A DNA stretch of 64,000 nt from Haemonchus contortus (Eukaryota > Nematoda > Chromadorea > Rhabditida > Trichostrongylidae). The position numbers were made by a program, and so were the translations under genes. Shown one piece after another: positions 51,001-61,900 of the stretch (positions are counted from its first letter, which is position 1; every line of letters begins with the position of its first letter). Where the stretch lies: positions 29,017,932-29,081,931 of the forward strand of contig LS997566.1 of NCBI GenBank assembly GCA_000469685.2, given 5' to 3'. The notes below the pieces were generated by a model. That model was not told the DNA's origin. It ran no database searches and saw nothing but the letters and a program-made list of their open reading frames with translations.

Positions 51001-53869
51001 GCCGCCACGAACAGGTGTGCCCACCTGAGACATATTTGTTGTTGCGATAGTAGGCACAAGGACTGTCTTTGCAGGGTTGTGCTAGGTCCGAAGATGCCGA
51101 TTCGACGTTGCGATCAGCCTTCCCTCAACAGTCTTCAGTGTCTCTTCATGATTTACGAACTGCTGGCGTCAAGCCACCCCCAGGATACATTGACGAACGC
51201 GCTGACAATGACGGGTAGGTCTACGCTTGTTCATCAAGACAATCTTGTGTAAGCTATTTCTGAAAACTAGGAAGAAGTAGCTTTTTGGGGTTGACCATGC
51301 CCGTTTTTGGAATGTGCCGCGCATTCACGTTTCATTCAATTTCGCGATGGACATTGAATGCGTATTTTTCCCTGTACTGTTGTTTTTGAGGCCAGCCCTT
51401 ATACAGCAATTCGTCTTTACCATGCTGTACGAGTCTGATTCCAACCGACCGACCCAAAGGGAATCAAGGGTGTGGTGTGCCTGGGCGGTTGTTGCTTCGG
51501 AATCCGATCCTTGACCGCACCTGCGGTGGCCTTGCCATATTTCTCCTTCCCAATTTTGCCAATGGGACCATTGCTATATTTAGTTTCGTAACAGTTTGGA
51601 TTTTCTGCACGACTGTCAACTTATTGAATGACAACATTACAGCAACATGATCGTAATGCCACCACTACAATGGAGCACTACCGATCATCAAATGCAAAGA
51701 TTGAGCGCATCCGGACAAGCCAGAAGTGAACCTAAGATTGATTCCGATGTAAGACTTTTGTTTTCGTAGCATATGATTCGCTGATGGTATAAGTAAACGC
51801 TTACAGTTATGGGGTCATCCTTCTGTAGCTGTTGCGTTACTGGATAGCCAAATCACAGCGAATGGTGGGCGGCTATTCACCAAGAAATCCGCCAATGGCG
51901 TTATCAATAGGGTTCATTCAATGCCTGCACACTATCACGTGGTTAACGGATATCAAAGAACGGTACATTTTTGTTTCAGTTTTCGTTCTCTTCAACTTTA
52001 CCCTCGTTTATACGAAGTAGAAGGTGTTGCTCACAGTGCTACCCTTGGTACAACGTGCAGAGCGTTTTTCCTGGTTCTTCTTAAAATTATGGGAAATCCC
52101 TTATTGACACGGTATGTGGGAAATCCGTTGCTCACAGGGAAGCTTTCTAGCATTACTTAGAAACTTTAACTACGTGTGGAGATTGGCTAAAGAATTTTTG
52201 CGTACTGATTCCATCAAAATGTAAGCTCTTTTGTAATGCTGATGATGGTCATGCACAGCCTCCGAAATTGGTCTTCGTCTCCTTTGGGAAGATGCCTGCT
52301 GCTGGCTCAAATCTCAATCTCTCCTTCTTCCCATCGTTGCATTTATCACTGCTGAATAAATGGAATTATAGTTCTGAATTTCTTCTCTGGCGACGTATTC
52401 CGATTTAAGCTTGTTGGACTGCGTAGTGACAGTCAGTCAAAGAACAAACTGTAGAGCTCATTGGCCAAAAACCATGAGTTTGTTTTTTGGAGTTCTTTCC
52501 AATACTCAAACAAACCATAAAGAAAAAGCCCCAGGTCAGCGGCTGTATGAAAAGTTCACTTACCTTCGCTTGAAATTTAACTTTCGGTCCTGACAATCCA
52601 GATAGTTTGTGCACCTTCACATGACAGTCACCTCCTACTGGGATGCACTGAAGACTGAAGAAGTTCGAGTTGGAACAATATGTTACCTCTTACAAATTTT
52701 ACTCCCTCCAATTTTTTTTTGCTGCTGTGAGCAGCTATGAATTCAGTAAGGCTGCGAGACTAACAGTGAGAAAATTGAATATCGTAGGTTAGGCCTAAGA
52801 TTGTGGCCGAGTATTTCCACTACAAACGAACGAATTGAGTATTAGCAATTAAGTTGTATTTTTTCCAAATTACGCCCAGAAAATTTTGCTTGAAAAGGAG
52901 GGAAATTATTTGCATTTCTTGAGGGAAGAGAGATTTGTCCAGAAAGTAATTGCTCATGTGCTCCCATCTCTTTCTTATTTTTTAGCTCTTACCGTGAGTA
53001 TTTCAGACCACAACCGACGACGGACCAAGCGGATCGTTACTATCGAGCTTACCACCGCCTCGAGGGAAAACCAGAGATCCGCCACCTTACGAGAGAGCAC
53101 TCGATATTCAGAGAACCACCACCTCTCAACTGAATCCTCATCTTCACCTTCAAGTAAGAAAGAGGCTATTGAACCATGTACAAAAGGCAAGCAACGAAAT
53201 ATGCTCTTCTCTAAAACCCCCGTTTTCAGCCAAGCGTTGTTCAATCAATCGCGGTTGGGCCCATGGCCGCCGAAGCTGCTGGAGGCCAACCAGCATTCCC
53301 TCCAGCGTCAGCCACCCAATTCGCTACTCACGATTACTTCATTGACGAGGTTTGACAATGGGCATCTGCATGTGGATCGAACACGTCTTCAGAATCATTC
53401 CTATTTCAGGAGGGGTTAAGCACGGAACGCCTGCGCGATTTCCCCATGATGCATCGACTTCTACGTGAATCGAATAGTCTTCTCAGTCATCAGCGAAGAC
53501 CGTCATCGTGCATCGACCTCACGTCCGAATATGTTTCCCACTTGCCACTACCAGTCATGACAGGTACTGCTTCCAAAGCTTTCTCCGTCTTCATACGTCG
53601 TATTGCCATTTTTTCCTCCAGGTAATTTCCATGTTCCACTTCATCGAGGAGACTACTTCCCTGACTCTGCTGTTCATAACTATGCACCGTACATGAGAAC
53701 ACCGAATGTCGTGCCAGCAGCGTAAGTCCAACTTCTTGGCCTTCTCTAACATTACTCTCTATCGTTGCCATTCAGTTATGCATGGCGACCTTCTGCTCCG
53801 GCTGCGGTCATGGACCTGCCACCACCTCCACCATATCCTGCTGGCCGAAAGGCACCGATGGTCATGTGA
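42079..53869 (+). CDS. FERM-domain protein, Expanded/FRMD6-like, 22 exons, two PPxY motifs
   Basis: Exons: 42079-42178, 42255-42355, 42416-42521, 42706-42797, 46613-46695, 47412-47558, 47653-47802, 47884-47973, 48809-48973, 49029-49195, 49256-49390, 50404-50551, 50690-50831, 50910-51014, 51075-51214, 51643-51748, 51807-51962, 53007-53153, 53230-53349, 53410-53563, 53622-53721, 53776-53869. All phases agree; 2748 nt, 915 residues. FERM lobes: F1 about 50-160 (DKLFGLALRQP, VLYFRVRVYI), F2 about 161-265 (ALEHYYLQLKDNF, YFRAEQYFPIWVIDVRG), F3 about 266-370 (CHLYGLRR, LPWNRVTRLSF). The F2 motif resembles human FRMD6. The long Ser-rich tail ends with PPPY at 736-739 and PPPPPY at 900-905, as WW-domain ligands do. 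FERM proteins of this kind act at the cell cortex upstream of Hippo signalling. The FERM call is firm; Expanded/FRMD6 orthology is inference. An acceptor CTCCAG lies just before the ATG. Confidence 0.85.
42922..43212 (+). mobile_element. tRNA-derived SINE, copy in FERM intron 4
   Basis: The head has A-box-like GGTGTAGTCAGAAGTG and a B box GGGTTCGAATCCA at 42966-42978. The body carries GACTCGTCTGGGAGGATATA and CTACGATTCTGAATGGAAGT. The tail ends near TTATCCTTAATCC. It shares head and body with 48259-48561. Confidence 0.75.
44281..44551. mobile_element. possible GGCAC-ended MITE
   Basis: The left end TGAAAGGCAGTTCTGTAC and the right end ATTGTGAACTGTGCCTTTCA resemble the termini of the elements at 1222 and 5386. 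The interior is not palindromic to the eye, so this is a weaker call. Confidence 0.4.
45911..46190 (+). mobile_element. dispersed element with CAGTAGGATCG-like ends, copy 2
   Basis: This is the same family as 23390-23606. It holds an internal tandem duplication of about 48 bp (CGGCGCCTCTCTCGCCGCGA at about 46098 and 46150), so it is longer. It lies in FERM intron 4. Confidence 0.65.
46857..46874. repeat. poly-C run
   Basis: A run of about 18 C bases in a FERM intron, preceded by a short direct repeat ATATAACCTTTTTGGTC at about 46809 and 46829. It is a likely site of sequencing-length error. Confidence 0.7.
48259..48561 (+). mobile_element. tRNA-derived SINE, copy in FERM intron 8
   Basis: The head GGCGGAGTTTGTGTAGTGGC leads to a B box GGTTCGAATTCC at 48315-48326. 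The body has GAATCGTCTGGGAGGATGAA, GGCTGGCCACCGCAAGTCAT and CTACGATTCTGAATGGAAAT. The tail is CTTGATCCTTTATTC. This is the most complete copy. Confidence 0.8.
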
Positions 53870-54604
53870 GGCGTGGGACGGACTCTCTTTTAGTCATATC
53901 AGCACTAGCATAGAAGGTCCGATTGACGAGTAGTCCTACCTGCCAAATTTCCTTCTACCTCGCCTCTCATCGCTTAAGATGTATTATAGTTTTTCGCCAT
54001 TAGGTAGAACAAAAAATCGAGAATATACGAGATAATATGAGTTTTATTTGACGTTTCTTTTTTTTCTCCTGTCTATCTCTTTTCGTTCATTCGTTCATTC
54101 ATTCATTCGTTCATCTATTCCTTGCTGCACGTGTTTATTACGACTGTTTTCGTCGGTGCTCGATTCACTTGCCATGCGTCCACTTAGCATACAATTCGCT
54201 TGCTCCACGAGAAAGCTCAATACGAATTTTTATTTTTCCATATCCATGTTACTGTATAGATGTGAATTGATCATTCCCTTATAAAACATTTGTTTAAATT
54301 GAGTCAACACACAAAGAACACATATTTCTAAGAAAGTCTAGCTCAAGCCTCACGGATCATTCTTCATTGAAGACATTTTGTCAGCAACATCGGCTCAGAG
54401 CGCACAGAATCCCTTGTAGATTTTAGCTTGCAAGAAATCCATGAGCATGGCGCATTCCCGTGCTTGGCGAACCCCAGAGTGTTTCTGATTTCTGTTTTAT
54501 CCTGGGCTGCTCCTAGGGCTGGGTCGTTTCCGCTTTTAGTAACTTTACTTGAAGCTCCACTGAGCAGGGCTTACGTACCATATTAGGTTTTCGGGAATGT
54601 GGTT
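53870..54604. other. 3' flank of the FERM gene
   Basis: AT-rich sequence with a TTCATTCATTCATTCGTTCA-type simple repeat near 54085-54115. No further exon was seen. Confidence 0.4.
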
Positions 54605-54840
54605 CAGTAGGATCGCAATTGTCGCGTCGCGGCGAGAGAGACGCCGCGCGCGAAAGAATATCGCAGAATGCGGCAGCAAGTAAAAAATAAGGGAACAAAG
54701 GAACCAGCTGTAGAATAATGCCAAAAATTATAATCGCATATCGACTGATTTTTATGAAGAATGCTAGAACTGGAGTAACGAGGCGAATGGTCCGCGACTG
54801 CCGCGCGCGGCGGATCGATTACACAAAACCGATCCGACTG
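54605..54840 (-). mobile_element. dispersed element with CAGTAGGATCG-like ends, copy 3 (inverted)
   Basis: It begins CAGTAGGATCGCAATTGTCG and ends CGATCCGACTG. Internally it has the reverse complement of the GGCGCCTCTCTCGCCGCGAC segment found in copy 2. Confidence 0.65.
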
Positions 54841-55913
54841 TCCGTCTCCCGGTTATTGGTGGTGCTTAGCTGTACGAGACCGACAGTACTGCATGATCCC
54901 AACGGCTATAAGTTGTTGTCTCGGCAATGCCTTTTGTCTCTCGGCTTTTGGCTCTCGGACACTAGGGCGTTTTGGCAGCTGAAGTGTCTTGCTGTAACTT
55001 TCAGGGCCCCAATACGCCCTAATAATGTGCCATTCGCAGCTCGCATGTTCCCCATCATCTCCTTTGTCGCGAGCAGGTTCACACCTCAGGTATACTTCCT
55101 ACCTATGTTTTTCCTAATCACTGTCTTTGAGGGCATGACCTGCTGTTGCCTTACTGAAGGCCAGTTTCCCGAATGTGCTTTCTGTACGGCGACACATGAC
55201 ACAGTAGGCACGCAGGTTCTTATCGTTCCAAGGTAACAGGTTTTTCTAGCAGCTTCCGGTAACTTTTGTGGCTTTTGTCGTAGACTTTGTGAAAAATATA
55301 ATTGTAATGGTATAGGCCCCTATAAACCTTTTCACAGGTTTCGTGGCTTTTACTTTACAGTACTCGATTTGAACTAATTTTAGTGACCAAGCTTCGTTAT
55401 CTGCCTTGTTCACATGATTTTCAAAGGTTGAATATAGTGAGGTGAGAACTACGCCCCGTCTCACCAGATTCTTCGACTTAAGGCACCTTGAGCTAGAAGT
55501 TTTCGCTTTTTCTAACCAGCAGCTGGTAGGTAAACCTCAGCATCATAAAAGAAATACATATAATTATTCACGCCTATTGTTTTCCTCCACCATCAGGCGT
55601 TCATGGAAGGTTCGCAAAAAAGACTCACTGCCGAAGTGCCAAGTGAAAAAGCTGAGTGATTTTCTGTTCCATTGTCGCTCAAGTTCTAAACGACATCCAC
55701 AAGGAAAACATTTATAGCTGCTATGAATGTGGTGTTCGAAAAAGGTTTTATTTTTCAAAAGATACATTGAATATAGTAGGGCTATGAAATCTTCACGAGA
55801 TGGCAGTAAATGCTGGCATTCATACAATTTCGAGAGGGATGGCTGAAAGCGACTTGATCATGGCTGATGTGAACGTCTTCCAGGGAAAGGGGCGACCGTC
55901 GACCACAACGGAT

Positions 55914-58900
55914 TTATAACATTGCACTTTGGATCGGTGGATTCTCAATGGTGAAGGCAGTGTTTCGTACTGGTTGCTCTCCTTCGACCTGGAACTTGAT
56001 GAAATTAGGATCGATTCGAGTTTCAAAAGGCCAAGTGCAAAGTGGAAGGTCAAGCCGGAAGCTCAGTGCTTGGAATTTCTTATCATTTCGCATAACCTTA
56101 TTCTGCTATTATCAATCATGGGTGACGCTAACAATGACCGATTATTAGACAGTTCCGTATCAAGATTGGGAATAGGGTCCGGTCGCGTTATTCTTGAATG
56201 CATATCAGAATCCGGTCCTTCACTCCTCTAAACCTCCCACATGTGTGTTTTTTGGTATCGCAAGACGCCTCCTTTTTACCTTTAGAAGCTGATGCAAATT
56301 TCAAAGCTATTATTCAAGAGAAATCTTTTTGGTGTTAATCAATCCCTTCTAGGGACGGCATTCGACTTTTACTTAGAGTCGTAGAAGCGTTTGAATGTCG
56401 CTTATATGGTGAGCTGTGAAGGCCAACAGATAACAAGACGATTTTTTTTGTCCTCAAGACAAGTCCGATGATAATTAGATGCCCTCTAAGGTAAGGAAGT
56501 GACCTAGATGGGCGTTCATCTTGGCTCTACTTACCCTTGTGGTTGTAGCGCGATGCCTAACGCTATTACACCATCGTCATTTGATTGGATTGACAGCAAG
56601 TAAAAAAAGCTAAATAATGTTGTTGACGTTAATCAATCCCGTCTGAGGGATGCGCCCACGCATTCGACTACCATCCAGAATCCTGGTGTAATGAATGCAT
56701 ATGAGGCCTTTACAATGACTTGTGGCTGCCAGCCGATAAGTCAAAAAAGGAGTAATCAAAAAAGGAAGAATAGGAAGGAATATGCTGAGCAACTTTTTGT
56801 TCGACAGGCTTCATTGAGTTTACGGAGTTTTCGTTGATACAGGAACATTCTGCTATGAAAAGGTGAAAAAGGAGGGGCTATTGACGGGGGAGTATTTGGA
56901 AAAAATTGGTGGGAGTATGATAATGGTCAGAGAGACGGTGATAAGCGAGGGAATGATTGGAACTGTAGGTATGCTAACATTTTATAAAGATAAGACATTT
57001 GTTATTGAGTCAGCATGTATTGCGAAAGCAGAAAAGATAGCAGTGAGAACGAAAAGAGTTGACTGATACAGTTCCTATTGGGAGAACCAAAAAATTCAGC
57101 AATGGGAAGTGTAGTTACGGAGAAGAGCAGAGGGCTGCATCCAGAACTCCTACTCCCGGACGAGAGCTTGTACTTTGGGTTTCGGTTCTCTGATTAATAA
57201 CACAATGCAGTAGAATCGGGTATGTGTCAAGTCGTGCGTCCGAGGATGCGCGCGGCAAATTGCGCGGCGAAGTTCGTAAAGATTGGAACGACTTCATCGC
57301 CTATCATTGCAGCCCAAATTTCAAGTAGAGTAGATAAAAAGGATAATCTGACCCTGCTAAACTAGTCTACTTCGAGTTTGTGCCCAGAAAATTGGCGTCG
57401 GAGTCGTTCAAATCGTCACGAACTTCAACGCGCAATTTGCCGCGCGCGTCCTCGGACGCACGACTTGACCGTCCTCCAGTAGAATCAGCAGAAGGTAGAA
57501 TGTTACAGTAGCCAGACTTCCAACGCTCGAACGCTCCAACTCCCGGACGCGGAAGCTCAGCCTTCACCCTCAGAACTACTCTGTCATTATACACTTGTCC
57601 CGTCACTACAGCGCTATAACTAATCGGTCACGTTCACTTCTCGGAGAGTACCACCGATAGAGTAAAAAAAGGTGAAGCTTCTGGCTCGACCAATCCCTTT
57701 GAGAGATGGGCCCCCGCTTTCGACTATCATTCCGAATCGTGGTGACGTTTTGAATACCGCACGGCCTATACAATGACTATCGGTGGCCAGCCAATGTTTA
57801 AGCCAGTGGTTTCATCCTCCCAGATCAAAGTGGGTACCGTTTAACCGATTCTGAAGGGATGGAAATCTCGGTTTGTTTGCGCAAGTATCGAGCCGGGATC
57901 CGAACCCGAGTCATAAGCGAGTGGTAGGGCGCCACTTACCGCTACATCATCGCCCACACTACCGATAAAACAAATATGGTTGTACATACTTCCATGTGGC
58001 CTAGATAATAAAGTAAATGCTTTTCGATCCTGACGAAGAAAGCTATTGTAGCAAGACCAGCTCACCTGTTTTTCTTGAGTGACTTTAGTTATATGGAAGT
58101 AACTGCCTGGACCACTTCCTGGAGGTCTTACAACCAGATCGGCCGTACTTCGAGCCTGGAATTTCCGAATTAAAAGCACTGAAATCGTGAAATACCGAAA
58201 TTCCCAGGCGCATTTAGGCTCACCTCTCCTGCCACATTCTCTGCCAAACAAGTGAATTGCCCACTGTCAGCCATTTCCGTTCTCACAATCACCAAAGAGT
58301 GCACACCGTTGCCTTCCTGAACAACTTGGAGTTTCAGAATTTTCCACAAGTACATAGCATCGATAGTAGAGACACTCGAAAGAAGAAGTATTTTTCAGTA
58401 TCGCCTTTAATAAGGAAGCAACGACCAGGCCCGCTCTTTCTCCGGGTCGGTAGATAAGAAGCACGACAGCAGAAGAGGTATAAAGGTAAAGAGATGGGCG
58501 TAAGCAAATTTGATGTAAAACGTACATCGAGTATTCGAACTTCTTCGCAGTCCGGTATTTCAATGCCGTCTCGCATCCAAGTGACCTGAAATCGCAAGTT
58601 ATCATTAAAAATCAAGAATTACTACCCAAATAAGCTTTCTCGCGATCTAGAGTAGGACAGGATCGGTCGAAAAAAAAATCAGGAATTGAAACTCTAGGAA
58701 GTAATGGAACTATACAGTTATAGAATGTATTCTACTGGATCCACTAATTCGCTTTTTTTGCTTTATATCTAACTTCATCTTTTCTTCTTCTCTGCTTCTG
58801 CTTTCCTTTTTATGTGAAAAATTATCAAGTTTATTTCAGCTGGCCGAGCCTTTCAAAATGATGCGCAGCATATCTGGAAGAGCTCAATTTTGAAGTAGTC

Positions 58901-61900
58901 GCTCTACCAATGTTCCCGAAGAGACATCTTCAACCATGACGCCAGCTGTATCTATGCAGTCATAACCTCTAGACAATCGCTACCTTTAGAAGCCATTTGA
59001 CTGGAGTGAAGAGGGGCGGGTATTTCACTGTTCAAAAACCGGTACTTGACATATCTTTTCTCAAAGAGCATACTTTTCTCGTTCTTTCTGATGATGTTAC
59101 GGTGCCTACACAGCCACTCTTCGAAAGAACTAAACTAGCCTGAAAAAGTCGAAAAACGCGGATCAGCGTTGCTTTCGTTTTTTCTAGCGTGGATATTGTA
59201 AACTGCCATTTCAAACTTCATTTAGAAACTTGTCTACTGAGGAACGCTTGGTTCATCTAACTGATAGCTTTCGGACATTAGCACATGATGTATCGTTCTG
59301 AACAAGTTCGCTTCGAAAGGACAAATTCAGTGAAAAAAAATCTTCGATGACTCTGAGGAACTCGATAACCAGAAGGTTGCTACTGGTGAATTCTTTCTTT
59401 TCAAAGTGTTCCCTGACGGTTCAAAGAATTAAGACTAAAGTACAGCCACCCGGTCTGTCCATGAATAAAAGTATTTGTACCACTAGACTACAGCTGTCAA
59501 CAGCTCTAGTCTACACGACGGATAGTGGACCTTTTTCCATCCTATCTGTTTAATCGAGCACTTTATCAATTGAAGGACATTTGGTAAGAAAGTTTGTAAG
59601 AAAAGAAAGTCATTAGCCGAGGTTCGACGAGTTTCTTCAGTTGCACCTTCAGTATAGGTTTATTCAAAAATACTTTATATAATCTTGTAATTCATTTGAT
59701 TCGGAGTATGAGAACACCCTTGGCGCTTATTAGCCCTATTCGCCGCAATCGAAAAAAAAAATTCAAGGCAAACGGGATTTTTCGGCTTTGTTGCCATGAC
59801 TCACTGAAACGCTTATTTCCTGTTGTTGAGTCATCCCGGAAGTATCTTAGAAACCTTTGAATTCCTTCATCACGCCCATTCCTAGTGTATACAATAAACA
59901 TAAGTTCATTCATGAGTTTCTAGCACCAACACATTTCTACTTCTTCTCCGAACGGGGAACTCCCTGCGCACGTGCGTTTGCCACCCATGTCAATTGAGGA
60001 CGTCGTGAAAGGGATGGAATAGTGAGAAAACTAGCTGAGGTACCGGTTGGATCATGGTTCGCTCTGCAGGGGTCCTTTGGTGGTACTCCAAACAAGTTGA
60101 TCCCTGAGCTTATAGGTGTAATGGGGTCATCGATACTCCGGTCCAAAAAATTTATAGACTGGAACGAATGATCGACATATTTTCTAAGGGTGACAATGAC
60201 TTTTTATGAGGCGTGAAATTCAAGCAAACACGTGCTTCCTTCCCGTATACTGAACTAGTAAAGACGAACTCTAGAGATAGGTCATACCATCCATTCATGC
60301 AAAAAAAAATGTTGCCAAAGAAAGTGCAAAGTAAAACGAAACCGAGGAAACCGATTTGAGTACTTTGGTCGGATGCAGTAGACTTGCTAAGAAGTGAGAC
60401 TAGTTATTAGACACTAACTACTCAGTTATGGAGCTCATGCTTTTCTGTAACACTCTTCGGTCTGAGGCAGAATACGCTCGAACTATAATAGCAAGAACCG
60501 AACTCGGCAGCTATCGAGAAGCTTTTTTGAAAGCTTGAAAAAAGAACTTCACCTTTGGTTGGGGATCGCCTGTGACTCTAACGGTCCACTTCAGTCGCTC
60601 TCCTTCAACGACTTCTTCACTAATCAGCCGTTGAATAAAGTCGGGTGCAATAGTCCTCGCTGAACAAACGAAAATTCATAGAACACCGAGTATCAAAGTG
60701 GGCATCGGTATAAATCCTTGGCCCCTTAGAGTCACCATTGGACCTAGTTGCGATTCAAAAGAGTACTCACGTCTAATTACTAGTTGAGCGCTACTCGTCG
60801 CTACGCCACTCGTATTCCTTGCTGTACACATGTACTTTCCACTATGCAAAGTGGTACACTTCTGAAATGAGAGAATCACCTGAGTGGTAACTGACGAGGT
60901 GTATAATCACTTTTGCAAAAAATTTTTTTTTTGGGCCGACTATATAAATTACTGCTATCTGCACAGTTGCAGGAGCTACGCGTCCGAATCTGAAGCTTCT
61001 CTGGCACGATCTCAGCCGCTCTAAAAAGGTGGGACAAGGGAATGTTCGAAGAACTTTCACAATTTACCTCTAAGTGGAAAGCCACATCGAATCAGTACAT
61101 TCTGAAGAGAATCTACCCCTGTTACCAGCATGTATGTACCTTGTCGGTTCATTCCACTAAGAACCTTGTAGGTCAAAATATTGCCCTCGACCACTCTGAA
61201 TGTTTTAGGGATATTGACTGCCCTTGAAAACCCTGTTTGAAATTTCCGATATTTGAAAACAGTATTCTGAAGGGTTCTGTACATGAGGCTCCCAGGAGCA
61301 AAAGAAATCCTTATAAGAGCTCGAACGATTCAAATTCTTTCCCAAAGCTACCCAGTTACAGTCGCTCTCGAGAAACACTTCCAACAAGTCGTGTCTTGGT
61401 TGTAAACCGGTTTATACCACACCACAGATCGGTTCAATTAGCTAAGTAGGAACATTCCAGAATGATAATAGGCCAAGAATAGCTAACCTTGAAAAGCAAT
61501 GAGACCCGGCCTCCAATGTTACTGATATCGAGATCTGGAAGCGACGATCTCGTGATCGGTATACCATCTTTGGTCCATTCCACGGTAGGAGCGGGCCAAC
61601 CTGAATATTTGACCGTGACATCTACCTTAACTCAAATTTTGAAAAAAATCGTTCCACAAAAGAATAACCACCTTCCAGGTTCAACTGACACACTCAGGAT
61701 AGGTCTGACTAGAATGCAAATGCGTTACCCATAGCGCTGGGCAATGCAGTTCAGCATCGGGTCTTCTGCCAGAACGCACCTGCACCTGTACACAAACACC
61801 CCCCCTACGTTGACTCACCTGTAACGATACCCTCAAATCTAGCCGTATCCCCATCAGCTGCGACAGCAGAAACGAGCGTTTGAGTGAAGTGAGGAGGATG

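Noticed and set aside
52886..53006. Longer frames before the exon at 53007
   Set aside because: Only the ACC start after TTTCAG at 53001-53006 keeps phase 0 with the previous exon and gives the PPPY frame.
61057..61284. Extra exon of the Ig gene (reads ILTYKVLSGMNRQGTYMLV)
   Set aside because: Its phase does not fit, and joining 61488 directly to 60861 gives an unbroken Ig domain with correct phase.
61605..61630. Upstream extension VDVTVKYSG of the Ig exon at 61600
   Set aside because: It would duplicate the B strand and break phase; the acceptor ATATTCAG at 61601 gives the proper join.
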